Source: DATCJA01 sp963814955 (GTDB lineage Bacteria > Acidobacteriota > Vicinamibacteria > Vicinamibacterales > UBA2999). From it: a stretch of 64,000 bases of DNA. Made by a program: the position numbers and the translations under genes. Each line of letters opens with the position of its first letter. The stretch's first letter is position 1. This document shows positions 1 through 8,270 of this stretch, piece after piece. Location: contig CAWFEX010000001.1 of NCBI GenBank assembly GCA_963814955.1, positions 124,001 to 188,000 of the forward strand, read 5' to 3'. Below the pieces are notes generated by a model that searched no databases, was not told the DNA's origin, and saw only the letters and a list, made by a program, of their open reading frames with translations.

Positions 1-729
1 GAGCGGGCTGGCGACATACGCCACGAGCGACGCGGTTTCCTCAGGCTTGGCGAACCGCTTGATGAGCGACGTCGGCCGGACCTTCCGGAAGAACTCCTTC
101 TCGAATTCCTCGAATGTTTTTCCTTCCTGCTTCGCCAGTGCCTCGACGAACTCGCCGACGCCACGCGACCTGGTGGGTCCCGGGAGGACGCAGTTCACGG
201 TGATGCCTGTGCCGGCGACGTATTCGGCGAGACCGCGTGACACGGCAAGCTGCGCTGTCTTCGTCACGCCGTAATGAATCATCTCGGACGGAATCTGCAC
301 ACCGCTTTCGCTCGAAATGAAGATGATGCGACCCCAGTTCCGCTCTTTCATCGATGGGAGGTACAGCCGCGCCAGGCGAATACCGCTGAGGACATTCACT
401 TCAAAAAAGCGCTTCCACTCGTCGTCGGTGATCTCCTCGAACGTCTCTGGTTCGAAGATGCCCAGGTTGTTCACCAGAATTTCAACGGAGGGGAACTGAC
501 GCACGAGATCGGCGGCGGCTGCCGCCGAGGTCATATCGCCGGCGAATCCAACAGCACCGCCGGGCGCCAGCGCGTTGAGGCGTGCGACGGCGGCATCAAC
601 CGATTCCTTCGAACGTCCGTTTACGATGACTCGAGCCCCCTCGCGCGCGAGCGCTTCGCAGATCGCGAACCCGATGCCCGCGGTGCTCCCGGTCACGAGG
701 GCCAGCTTTCCGGTCAGTCCCAAATCCAT
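1..729 (-). CDS. SDR-family oxidoreductase (3' end cut by window edge)
   Basis: Short-chain dehydrogenase/reductase with an NAD(P)-binding Rossmann fold, probably a soluble cytoplasmic enzyme; the substrate cannot be told. Reading the minus strand from an ATG at 729 gives about 243 residues, open to the window edge. Visible motifs are the cofactor loop TGSTAGIG near residue 14, the NNLG structural motif, the FISSES segment with the catalytic Ser, and the YGVTK active-site motif, so Ser-Tyr-Lys looks intact. PGPTRS follows as in typical family members. The start is supported by an AGGAG about 7 nt upstream. A 7-bp tandem repeat element lies directly behind the promoter-proximal end. No partner gene is visible because the gene runs out of the window. 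Confidence 0.9.
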   Translation of the reverse strand, partial: MDLGLTGKLALVTGSTAGIGFAICEALAREGARVIVNGRSKESVDAAVARLNALAPGGAVGFAGDMTSAAAAADLVRQFPSVEILVNNLGIFEPETFEEITDDEWKRFFEVNVLSGIRLARLYLPSMKERNWGRIIFISSESGVQIPSEMIHYGVTKTAQLAVSRGLAEYVAGTGITVNCVLPGPTRSRGVGEFVEALAKQEGKTFEEFEKEFFRKVRPTSLIKRFAKPEETASLVAYVASPL

Positions 730-745
730 GCACTCACTCCTGCGG

Positions 746-829
746 CAAGTCACAAGTCACAAGTCACAGGTCACAAGTGAAGCAGTTTCGGGCTTTCGTT
801 GAGCCTTGTGACTTGTGACTTGTGACTTG
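746..829. repeat. Heptamer repeat element H1 (AAGTCAC type)
   Basis: Arm 746-779 is a tandem run of AAGTCAC-like heptamers; arm 805-829 is the reverse complement (GTGACTT units). The arms could fold into a long hairpin. It lies between the 3' end of the gamma-glutamyltransferase gene and the start of the SDR gene, both on the minus strand. Confidence 0.85.
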
Positions 830-836
830 AATGTGG

Positions 837-2531
837 TCACCACCCAACGGCCATTCCGTCTTTTCTTGGATCGGAGCCGCCCTGAAGTACGCCGGTCTCC
901 AGGTCGATGCGAACGGCCTGATAGCCGCCCATCAAGCCGCGGCCGTCGTGGAGCGCATGTCCACGGGCACGCAGCGCAGCCCGTACTGAGTCCTCAATGC
1001 CGGATTCAACCGCGAGGCCGTCTTCGAAGTGCCGCACACGCGCCACGTCGCCTGCTTCCTGAACGTTCATCCCGAAGTCCACGATGTTGGCCACGATCTG
1101 TGCGTGCGCCTGGGCCTGATTGTCCGCTCCCATCACTCCGAAGGCCATGACGGCCTGCCCGTCGCTCATCAGGAGAGCGGGGACCAGGGTGTGCGACGGC
1201 CGCTTGCCCGGTGCGAGCCGGTTGGGATGGCCGGCCTGCAACGTAAATGCGCTGCCGCGTGAATGCAGCGCGATCCCTGTGCCCGGCACGACGATGCCCG
1301 AGCCGAAACTGTCGAACAGGGAGTTGATCAGCGAGATGGCATTGCCGAACCGGTCCGCCGCCGCCAGGTACACAGTGTCGCCTCGGCGATCTCCGGCGGA
1401 TGTGTACGTGGGGCGGGTGCCGCGACCGTCTGGATCGGACGGGAGCGGACCCGCCAGAACCGCTGGTTCGTAGTACTCGGCCGCGCGCCGGACATCGATC
1501 TGCGCGCGACGGTCGGCGGCATAGGATTTCGAAACGAGTGTCGCCAGAATATCGGGAGGCACATGGTTCGGATCCGCCAGATACGCGACCCGATCGGCGA
1601 ATGCGATCCGCTTCGCCTCCGTGTACACGTGCAGGTAGTCGGCGCTGTTGTGGCCCATCCCTCGTACGTCGTATCCCTCGAGGATGTTGAGCATCTCGAG
1701 CGCGACGAAGCCCTGCGTATTCGGCGGCATTTCATGAAGCGTATAGCCGCGATACGTGGTGCTGAGCGGCTCGACCCAATCGGTCGTGTGCGCCGAGAAG
1801 TCGGCCTTCGTGAGGAACCCGCCGCGTCTGTTGAAGTGATCGGCAATCGCGGTTCCGATTCGCCCACCGTATATGGCGCCCGCGCCGCTGGCGGCAATTT
1901 CCTCGAGCGTCACCGCCAGGTCGGGATTCGAAAAGACCTCGCCTGCCTCCGGCGCTCGCCCTTGCGGAAGGAGCACTCGAGTAGACTCCGGATCGGTGGC
2001 CAGCCGTTCCGCCACTGCATTCCACTGGGCCGCCACGATCTCCGACACCGCGAAGCCATCACGCGCGTAGCGGATGGCTGGCGACAGCGCGCGTGACAGT
2101 GGAATCGTGCCGTGGGATTTCAGCAACTCCGACCATCCACTGACCGATCCGGGGACCGTGACTGACCAGGGCCCATGCGTCGGCACGTCCGCGTAACCGC
2201 GCGCGAGCAGGGCCTCCGGGTCGGCGCGAGAGCCCGCGCGGCCGCTGGCGTTCAGTCCCCTCAATGTTTTCGTCCTGCCGTCGAACACGAGGGCGAAGAG
2301 GTCGCCTCCTACGCCGGTCATCGTTGGTTCGACGACGGCAAGGACGGCGGCGGCCGTGACGGCCGCATCGATTGCGTTGCCACCTTCCTGCAGCACCTGC
2401 AGACCCGCGGCGGACGCGAGCGGCTGGCTGGTGGCGATGACTCCGTTGCGCGCGAAGACGGGCGAGCGGGTTCCGTAGATTCGTCCGGTCGGCCGATCGC
2501 CGGACAGCGACGTATGGATGGACATCGACAT
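837..2531 (-). CDS. Gamma-glutamyltransferase family protein
   Basis: Ntn-hydrolase of the gamma-glutamyltranspeptidase family, which transfers or hydrolyses gamma-glutamyl groups (glutathione and related amides) after self-cleavage into two subunits. The 564 residues match the family length. The N-terminal half has the usual GGNAIDAAV stretch near residue 50 and GVGGD near 73. The processing site is DTVY with Thr386 as the expected nucleophile, followed by DRFGNAIS and FGSGI. The usual Thr-Thr-His start of the small subunit is changed to Thr-Val-Tyr, as in many distant family members, so it may be a cephalosporin-acylase-like or catabolic GGT. No clear signal peptide is seen from this start. 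It follows the DUF3500 gene by 15 nt and is probably co-transcribed with it. Confidence 0.9.
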   Translation of the reverse strand: MSMSIHTSLSGDRPTGRIYGTRSPVFARNGVIATSQPLASAAGLQVLQEGGNAIDAAVTAAAVLAVVEPTMTGVGGDLFALVFDGRTKTLRGLNASGRAGSRADPEALLARGYADVPTHGPWSVTVPGSVSGWSELLKSHGTIPLSRALSPAIRYARDGFAVSEIVAAQWNAVAERLATDPESTRVLLPQGRAPEAGEVFSNPDLAVTLEEIAASGAGAIYGGRIGTAIADHFNRRGGFLTKADFSAHTTDWVEPLSTTYRGYTLHEMPPNTQGFVALEMLNILEGYDVRGMGHNSADYLHVYTEAKRIAFADRVAYLADPNHVPPDILATLVSKSYAADRRAQIDVRRAAEYYEPAVLAGPLPSDPDGRGTRPTYTSAGDRRGDTVYLAAADRFGNAISLINSLFDSFGSGIVVPGTGIALHSRGSAFTLQAGHPNRLAPGKRPSHTLVPALLMSDGQAVMAFGVMGADNQAQAHAQIVANIVDFGMNVQEAGDVARVRHFEDGLAVESGIEDSVRAALRARGHALHDGRGLMGGYQAVRIDLETGVLQGGSDPRKDGMAVGW

Positions 2532-2533
2532 GT

Positions 2534-2584
2534 GTAGGGCGGGCCTTTACGGCCTGCCTGGCGCGGCGTAAAGCCGCGCCCTAC
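2534..2584. repeat. Double-hairpin dispersed element, copy 1
   Basis: Two neighbouring hairpins: one built from GGGCGGGCC / GGCCTGCC arms, the second a near-perfect GGCGCGGC-GTAAA-GCCGCGCC. The same ~51-bp unit occurs at 15449-15500 and 39231-39281. Here it overlaps the last dozen codons of the DUF3500 gene and reaches almost to the gamma-glutamyltransferase start. Confidence 0.9.
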
Positions 2585-3818
2585 GTGAGTCACGATTGGG
2601 GTCCGCTCCGACGGCCATCAACGCAGGGACGGGCCCACGCTCATGGGGCACCTCCGCATAGTGGGCACGAAGCAGGTCCTCCCCGAAGTCACCGTTCTGA
2701 AAATCGCGCCACACTGAGTGGCTATGATTGCCCGTCGTGTTCATGTACTCAATCAGGAAAGACGGTCCCTGGACACGGTAGTAATACGGAAATCCAAGCG
2801 GGACGCAGACCCACCGTGCATCGTCGGGTCCGCATCCCAACCCTCGCGACGGACGTGGGGCGTCAGCCGCCCGGGTGGCGCCGATCCACGCGAAGTGGAC
2901 GCGATCGAATTCGCCGGCCAGCGCTCGTGAACGCTGCACCGCAATCTCTTCGGGCATCCGGGAGAGATATTCATCGATGAGTGTCTTCAGCAACTGCTTC
3001 TGGTAGGCGGTCATCTTCGCGGACGGCAGGCCGTCGGGATGAAGAGGCTCGGGCTGTCGCGCGAGGCCCATTGGATTGAGCATGGAACCGAGGTCGGGCG
3101 CCCGGTTGTTTCCATTGAAAATGTCGCCCGGCAGGGTCTTCGACACGATGGCCAGAGATTGCTGCTGCCGATCCAGCGCGTCAATCAGCGCCCGCGCCTT
3201 GTCCTCGACCGCGCCGATTGCCCGCAGGCCTTTCGTCGGGCCGCCCTGGACCTCCGCCGGCTCGGCCCCGAAGAACAACGGCGTATTTGAAATCACATCG
3301 TCCTGGACGCGGCCCCCTGCAATCGTGAAGTTCACGGACACGTGGTGGCCTTCGATTCGCCATGCCCACGGCGTTTCGCGGGACGGTGTGCCGAACACGA
3401 GCGTGTAGTAGTTCTCCGGATCGCGGACCATCGGCATCGAGCCGTCTTTTTCCCGTTCCCTCAGGATAGGCTCGAGGCTCATGATTTTTTGAACCGTGTC
3501 ATAGCCGTACGTGCTGAGACCGCTTCTCAACAGATCGAGCGCAAGCTTCTTCTGATTCGCGCTCAGCTCCCGGAGAGCCAGCCCCTTTCGCATGCGCGGA
3601 ATGTAGTGCCAATTGAAACGCTCGAGCGTGTCGAAGTCGTAATTGAGCCGTGTCTTCTGCTCGGGTGTAAGCGAGGCCAGCAATCGGGCGGCAGTGTCGG
3701 TCATCGTGCCCGCCAGCCGCATCTGCGCCACGCCTGCAACGACGATGAGCGTGAACAGCGGGAATGCGACGACAAGAGAGCTGATGACGAGGCGGCGGTG
3801 GACTCGCATGAACTTCAT
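2547..3818 (-). CDS. DUF3500 family secreted protein
   Basis: Protein of 423 residues that I place in the DUF3500 family, whose function is not established. A hydrophobic segment at residues 10-33 after a basic MRVHRR start looks like a signal peptide or membrane anchor. The family-like body includes a run with PWAWRIEGHH, VSVNFTI and TPLFFGAEPAEV around residues 150-190, and HFAWIGA and FLIEYMNT in the C-terminal third. The last residues (RARLYAAPGRP) are encoded by the dispersed double hairpin at 2534-2584, so the original stop may have lain further upstream or the tail was added by insertion of the element. It is followed after 15 nt by the gamma-glutamyltransferase gene on the same strand. 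Confidence 0.8.
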   Translation of the reverse strand: MKFMRVHRRLVISSLVVAFPLFTLIVVAGVAQMRLAGTMTDTAARLLASLTPEQKTRLNYDFDTLERFNWHYIPRMRKGLALRELSANQKKLALDLLRSGLSTYGYDTVQKIMSLEPILREREKDGSMPMVRDPENYYTLVFGTPSRETPWAWRIEGHHVSVNFTIAGGRVQDDVISNTPLFFGAEPAEVQGGPTKGLRAIGAVEDKARALIDALDRQQQSLAIVSKTLPGDIFNGNNRAPDLGSMLNPMGLARQPEPLHPDGLPSAKMTAYQKQLLKTLIDEYLSRMPEEIAVQRSRALAGEFDRVHFAWIGATRAADAPRPSRGLGCGPDDARWVCVPLGFPYYYRVQGPSFLIEYMNTTGNHSHSVWRDFQNGDFGEDLLRAHYAEVPHERGPVPALMAVGADPNRDSRRARLYAAPGRP

Positions 3819-3896
3819 ATGTCACCTCTCGCGCGTGGCGGCAGTTTATCGTCCCCGCAGATCTGAGCGCGGTCAAGAGCTCGTCGAACAGCCGAT

Positions 3897-3925
3897 TTGA
3901 CAAGCGCGATGAGGGAGTATATTTA
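3897..3925 (+). promoter_or_regulatory. Sigma-70-type promoter of TonB receptor 1
   Basis: A perfect TTGACA (3897-3902) is followed after 17 nt by TATTTA (3920-3925). It points to the receptor gene starting at 4029 and would give a leader of about 95 nt. The leader 3930-4028 contains no other gene. Confidence 0.6.
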
Positions 3926-4028
3926 GGCCCCCATCCACACTCAAACCAGCCAGGGGCTGGCCCAGCGGTCCAAGCGGGATCGTCGCCACGTCAATTGACA
4001 ACGTCGTCCACTACCGGCCGGAGGCGCC

Positions 4029-7019
4029 ATGAAGGAATTGAGTAAACGGTCTGCGTGGTTGGTACTTGTCGGCGCGTTCTTGATGCTACCTGTCACGGGC
4101 TTTGCGCAGGACGCCACTCTCAACGGCACCGTAACCGACTCGACGGGCGGCGTGCTGCCCGGCGTGACGATCACTGCAATCAACGAAGAAACCGGCAATA
4201 CCTTCGTAGCGATTACCGACGGCACCGGAGAATTCCGCGTGCCCGTTCGCATCGGAGTCTATCGCCTGACCGCCGAACTGCAGGGGTTTGCCACGGTCAC
4301 ACGGACCGGCGTGCAGATTCAGGTCGGCCAGCTCGCCACGATGACGCTGCAGATGGCGCCGTCCTCCGTGCAGGAGACCGTCACCGTTACCGGAGAAGCA
4401 CCGCTCATCAACGTCACGACGTCAACCGCGACGGCCAACATCGACCAGCGCCAGATGCAGGACCTGCCGCTCAACGGTCGGAACTGGCTCGACCTGACGC
4501 TGCTCGCACCCGGAAGCCGTGCGAACACGGGCGGCGAGACGCCGATACCACGCTCGCAGACCGCCTTCCAGATCAACATGGACGGCCAGCAGGTCACCAA
4601 CAGCGTCGCCGGGGCCGGGTTCGGACAGCCGCGATTCAGTCGCGATTCGATTGCGGAGTTCGAGTTCGTCACCAACAGGTTCGACGCCACGCAGGGACGC
4701 TCGATGGGCGTCATCGTAAACGCGGTGACCAAGTCGGGCACCAACACGCCGGCGGGAACACTCTCAGGGTACTTCCGCGACTCCGATTGGGCGGCCAAGG
4801 ATCCCGTCGAGAACCGTGTGATCCCCTTCTCGAACCAGCAGTACAGCACGACCTATGGCGGACCGATCCGGCGTGACCGCATTCACATCTTCGGCAACTA
4901 CGAATACGAACGCGAGCCGCAGACCGCCGTCTACAGCGGCCCATTCCCGGCGTTCAATGTCGACCTTCAGGGAACTCGGACGCAGAGCACCGGTGGCGTG
5001 AAAGTGGACTTCCAGTTCACGCCGCAGACACGGTTGTCGAGTCGAGTCAACGCGTACACCCAGTTCGTTCCACTGCGAGGCGCCGGCGGCGCAACAACCC
5101 ATCCATCTGGCGCGTCTCAGTGGTGGCGCACGTCGAGCCAGTACTGGAATCAGTTGACGCAGGTGCTCTCCAATAACAAGGTCAACGAGATCAAGGCTGG
5201 TTATTACCTGTACGACTGGGACATCACGAGTCTGGCGTCATTCAGGGGCGGTCCACCCCCCAATTACCCTGGCGGCACCTATCCGGTGATGAGCGACCAC
5301 ACGATGTCGGATGGCTCCGTGCTGGGTGGCGGCGGGAGCGCGGCGCTTGGCGGCTCTCCCCGGATTCAGTTGTCGGGCTACAACATCGGCACGGCGACGA
5401 ATCTGCCGCAGATCATCGGGCAGAAGACGTGGCAGATTCGCGACGACTTCACGGCCTCGTTCGAAGGCTGGGGTCGCCATGACATGCGGATGGGCGGCGA
5501 GTTCCTGAAGCACAACTTCCACTTCGACTGGTGCAGCTTCTGCAACGGCATGTTGCAGGCGACCACCGGCGGCGCCGCACGGCGTCCGACCGAGGCGCAG
5601 CTGGTTGCCATGTTCCCGGACCCCTTCGACTGGTCCACGTGGAATTACAACGCGCTGAGTCCACTGTCGGTGCGGTATCGGCAGTCGGTAGGCGACTTCC
5701 ATCTCTTGAACGACCGACATGCGATGGCCACCTGGTTCCAGGACGACTGGCGCATCTCGGACCAGTTGACGCTGAATGTCGGGATTAGGTGGGATGCCGA
5801 TCTCGGCGTGATGGGTGAGAAGAAGCAGCTGCTCCCCTGGATGTCCGGCGATCGTCCGCACCAGCTGGATTGGGTGCAGCCGCGAGTGGGCTTTGCCTAT
5901 CGACTGGGAGAATTCACCGTGCTGCGGGGGGGTTACGGAAAGTACTACACGCAGTTGGAGAACGACGCGGCCCACCAGTCCAACCTGAACATCCAGACGA
6001 TCATTCCGGAGGTCGCCTTCGACCAGCGTGCCGACTTTGCGATGAATCCATGGGGCGGAGCCTTCCCCTCGTACCAGCAGGCGCAGTCACGTCTCTGTTC
6101 GACCGCTCTGACGCCTGGTTGCATTCGTCGTGAGATCACGTCCGAGATTCCGACGACGATTCACGACAACAGCTATAGCCACCAGACCATGGTCGGCGTG
6201 TCACGGCAGCTGGGGACCGAGTGGGCCGTCGAGGTCAGCTACCAATACACCGGTCAGCGGCAGGAGGAAGTGACGAACAACCAGAACCTGACGTACGACC
6301 CGAATACCGGCGACAACATTCCCTTCGGCATCATCGCGTCGCGGGTCTATCCGGAATGGGGATACATCAACGGCGAGTACATGCAGGGGTGGTCGAACTG
6401 GCACGCCTTGGTGACCTCGCTCACGAAACGGTTCAGCAACCGGTGGCAGGTGGCCGGCAACTACACCTTCGGCGCGGTCAAGGATTCGCAGGGGCCGCCT
6501 TGTCAGATGATACGGGGAGCGGACAGCAACGCCGAATGCCGCCCGATTACGTTCGCCCTCCAACCGGACGTCGCGGGTGAGTACACTTACGCGGCCACCG
6601 ACCAGCGCCATCGAGCCGTGCTGAACGGGATCTGGGACGTCGGCAGGGGACTGCAACTGAGCGGCCTCTACTTCTACGGCTCCGGCATGCGCACGGGCGT
6701 GAGCTGCGGATCCTGCCAGGTGCGCGACACCGGTCAGGCAGGCGGCACGCGACGGCGTGACGATGGCTCGATCATCGAGCGCAACAGCTTTGTCGGCACT
6801 GCGCTGCACCGCGTGGACATGCGGTTGCAGCAGCGGATCCCGCTGGGAGGGCGCCGGAGCCTGGACGGCATCTTCGAGGTGTTCAACCTGTTCGACTACG
6901 CAAACTACGGATCGTTTACGACCGACGTCGACAGCCCGCTGTATGGCAGGCCGGTGTACAACCCCGACGTCGCGTACGGCTCGCGCTCGGTGCAGCTCGG
7001 GTTCCGCCTGGCGTTCTGA
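4029..7019 (+). CDS. TonB-dependent receptor, Oar-like, with carboxypeptidase-regulatory domain (receptor 1)
   Basis: Outer-membrane beta-barrel receptor of 996 residues that would take up a large or oligomeric substrate with TonB energy; the ligand is unknown. A signal peptide ends at about residue 27 (PVTGFAQ). Residues 29-110 form the carboxypeptidase-regulatory-like domain (GTVTDSTGGVLPGV), then the plug region with LPLNGRNWLDL and RFDATQGRSMG, then the barrel, ending in the outer-membrane signature VQLGFRLAF with terminal Phe. The start has a GGAGG 5 nt upstream. It has its own promoter and no SusD-like partner. It is clearly homologous to the receptors at 51893 and 58412, which share the plug motifs almost word for word. 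Confidence 0.92.
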   Translation: MKELSKRSAWLVLVGAFLMLPVTGFAQDATLNGTVTDSTGGVLPGVTITAINEETGNTFVAITDGTGEFRVPVRIGVYRLTAELQGFATVTRTGVQIQVGQLATMTLQMAPSSVQETVTVTGEAPLINVTTSTATANIDQRQMQDLPLNGRNWLDLTLLAPGSRANTGGETPIPRSQTAFQINMDGQQVTNSVAGAGFGQPRFSRDSIAEFEFVTNRFDATQGRSMGVIVNAVTKSGTNTPAGTLSGYFRDSDWAAKDPVENRVIPFSNQQYSTTYGGPIRRDRIHIFGNYEYEREPQTAVYSGPFPAFNVDLQGTRTQSTGGVKVDFQFTPQTRLSSRVNAYTQFVPLRGAGGATTHPSGASQWWRTSSQYWNQLTQVLSNNKVNEIKAGYYLYDWDITSLASFRGGPPPNYPGGTYPVMSDHTMSDGSVLGGGGSAALGGSPRIQLSGYNIGTATNLPQIIGQKTWQIRDDFTASFEGWGRHDMRMGGEFLKHNFHFDWCSFCNGMLQATTGGAARRPTEAQLVAMFPDPFDWSTWNYNALSPLSVRYRQSVGDFHLLNDRHAMATWFQDDWRISDQLTLNVGIRWDADLGVMGEKKQLLPWMSGDRPHQLDWVQPRVGFAYRLGEFTVLRGGYGKYYTQLENDAAHQSNLNIQTIIPEVAFDQRADFAMNPWGGAFPSYQQAQSRLCSTALTPGCIRREITSEIPTTIHDNSYSHQTMVGVSRQLGTEWAVEVSYQYTGQRQEEVTNNQNLTYDPNTGDNIPFGIIASRVYPEWGYINGEYMQGWSNWHALVTSLTKRFSNRWQVAGNYTFGAVKDSQGPPCQMIRGADSNAECRPITFALQPDVAGEYTYAATDQRHRAVLNGIWDVGRGLQLSGLYFYGSGMRTGVSCGSCQVRDTGQAGGTRRRDDGSIIERNSFVGTALHRVDMRLQQRIPLGGRRSLDGIFEVFNLFDYANYGSFTTDVDSPLYGRPVYNPDVAYGSRSVQLGFRLAF

Positions 7020-7032
7020 CAGCTGAGTCCTG

Positions 7033-7095
7033 AAAGGGGGAAGGGGTTAGGGGTTAGGGGTTAGGGTTCCCTTCCCCCTTCTCCCTTCTCCCTTC
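7033..7095. repeat. Heptamer repeat element H2 (GGGGTTA type)
   Basis: Left arm holds three GGGGTTA heptamers after a G-rich lead-in; the right arm is CCCTTCT-like units of the opposite polarity. It fills the gap between the TonB receptor and the decarboxylase alpha subunit start at 7111. Confidence 0.85.
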
Positions 7096-7110
7096 GATAT
7101 CATTCCCCCA

Positions 7111-7641
7111 GTGCCTGACGAGTCGGTCGCTCAGTCCATCTGGGCTCGGGATATTTATCAAGCGCTGAAACAATCGAACATCGGCCAGGTCGCCTATGTG
7201 CCCGATGCCGGACACAAGGAGCTGATACAGCTCTGCCACGCCGATGCGGCGATGCGCACCGTGCCGTTGACGACAGAGGAAGAGGGCGTTGCGCTGGTTG
7301 CCGGCGGATGGCTGGGCGGTGCCCGCGGCGTTCTGCTGATGCAATCGAGCGGCGTCGGAAACTGCATCAACATGCTGTCGTTGATTGAAGAATGCCGCTT
7401 CCCGCTGCTGATGGTCGTGACGATGCGCGGGCAGTGGGGCGAGACGAATCCGTGGCAGGTGCCCATGGGCCAGCACACTGCGGGCGTGTTGGAGCAATCA
7501 GGTGTCATCGTCCAGCAGGTCGACACGGCGGGCGACCTCGGCCTCAGTGTCGCGGCGGCTGCGCAGATGGCGTTCGTATCGAGCCGTGCCGTTGCGCTCC
7601 TCATCGGTCAGCGCGTGATTGGCGCGAAGAAGTTCGAGTAG
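7111..7641 (+). CDS. ThDP-dependent decarboxylase, alpha subunit (sulfopyruvate/phosphonopyruvate decarboxylase-like)
   Basis: N-terminal (PYR) half of a thiamine-diphosphate enzyme, 176 residues, resembling ComD of sulfopyruvate decarboxylase and the N-half of phosphonopyruvate decarboxylase. TTEEEG at residues 54-59 carries the Glu expected to activate the cofactor, followed by the SSGVGN segment and the GQWGETNPWQ loop typical of this group. The expected reaction is non-oxidative decarboxylation of a 2-oxo acid bearing an acidic group. The GTG start at 7111 has no visible Shine-Dalgarno; the repeat element H2 sits just before it. It is the first gene of a five-gene operon; the beta subunit starts 5 nt after its stop. 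Substrate is not provable from the sequence. Confidence 0.82.
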   Translation: MPDESVAQSIWARDIYQALKQSNIGQVAYVPDAGHKELIQLCHADAAMRTVPLTTEEEGVALVAGGWLGGARGVLLMQSSGVGNCINMLSLIEECRFPLLMVVTMRGQWGETNPWQVPMGQHTAGVLEQSGVIVQQVDTAGDLGLSVAAAAQMAFVSSRAVALLIGQRVIGAKKFE

Positions 7642-7646
7642 CAGTC

Positions 7647-8237
7647 ATGAGTCGTCTCGTTCTCGAACGCCGCGCCGCGGTTGCCGATATTCTCCAGAAA
7701 CGCGGTGATGCGCTTGTGGTCACGGGTCTCGGATCGCCAACCTGGGATGTGGCGGCGGCCGGTGATTCTCCATTCAATTTCTATTTGTGGGGCGCCATGG
7801 GAGGCGCCGCCATGGTCGGCCTGGGACTGGCGCTGTCTCAGCCGCAGCGACGGGTGGTGGTCGTGACGGGCGACGGCGAATTACTGATGGGTCTTGGAAG
7901 CCTTGCCACCATCGGCGCGAACCGTACGTCCAACCTGTCGATCGTCGTCCTCGACAACGAGCACTACGGCGAGACAGGGATGCAGGAGTCGCATACTGCG
8001 CTGGGAACCGATCTGGCCGGGATTGCGGCCGCGGCAGGTTTTGCTTCGACGGCCACGATTTACACTTCCGAGGAACTGGCCGCGTGGGTCCCGGTGATCT
8101 ACAGCGGCCAGGGCCCGCTGCTCGGAGTCGTCAAGGTTTTGCCGAGCCAGCCGGCGCTGCGGGTCCCCGCGCGCGACGGCACCTACATCAAGACGCGATT
8201 TCGCGAGGCGCTGCTTGGAGCGAAAGCCTTCGAATGA
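7647..8237 (+). CDS. ThDP-dependent decarboxylase, beta subunit (ComE/phosphonopyruvate decarboxylase C-half-like)
   Basis: Cofactor-binding (PP) half of the split decarboxylase, 196 residues. It has the diphosphate/Mg motif GDGE near residue 74 followed about 26 residues later by LDNEHYGETG, and the YLWGAMGGAAMVGLGLA segment that leads into it, both as in sulfopyruvate decarboxylase beta subunits. It would assemble with the alpha subunit encoded immediately upstream. The ATG at 7647 is favoured over longer in-frame options because it follows the alpha stop by 5 nt and begins the conserved part. The next gene starts 33 nt after the stop, consistent with one transcript. Confidence 0.85.
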   Translation: MSRLVLERRAAVADILQKRGDALVVTGLGSPTWDVAAAGDSPFNFYLWGAMGGAAMVGLGLALSQPQRRVVVVTGDGELLMGLGSLATIGANRTSNLSIVVLDNEHYGETGMQESHTALGTDLAGIAAAAGFASTATIYTSEELAAWVPVIYSGQGPLLGVVKVLPSQPALRVPARDGTYIKTRFREALLGAKAFE

Positions 8238-8270
8238 GCGCGTTAATCTATCCGGGTACAGTCGACTGAC

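Noticed and set aside
746..829. Heptamer tracts as CRISPR-like arrays
   Set aside because: Units are 7 bp with no spacers and no cas genes are present; period and length do not fit.
5238..5975. Long antisense reading inside TonB receptor 1, and similar ones in other receptors
   Set aside because: High GC gives long open frames opposite real genes; no conserved motif, ribosome site or signal was seen.
7033..7095. GGGGTTA repeats as telomere-like or chromosome-end sequence
   Set aside because: Only three units, inside a continuous gene region, and the same design occurs with unrelated units elsewhere.
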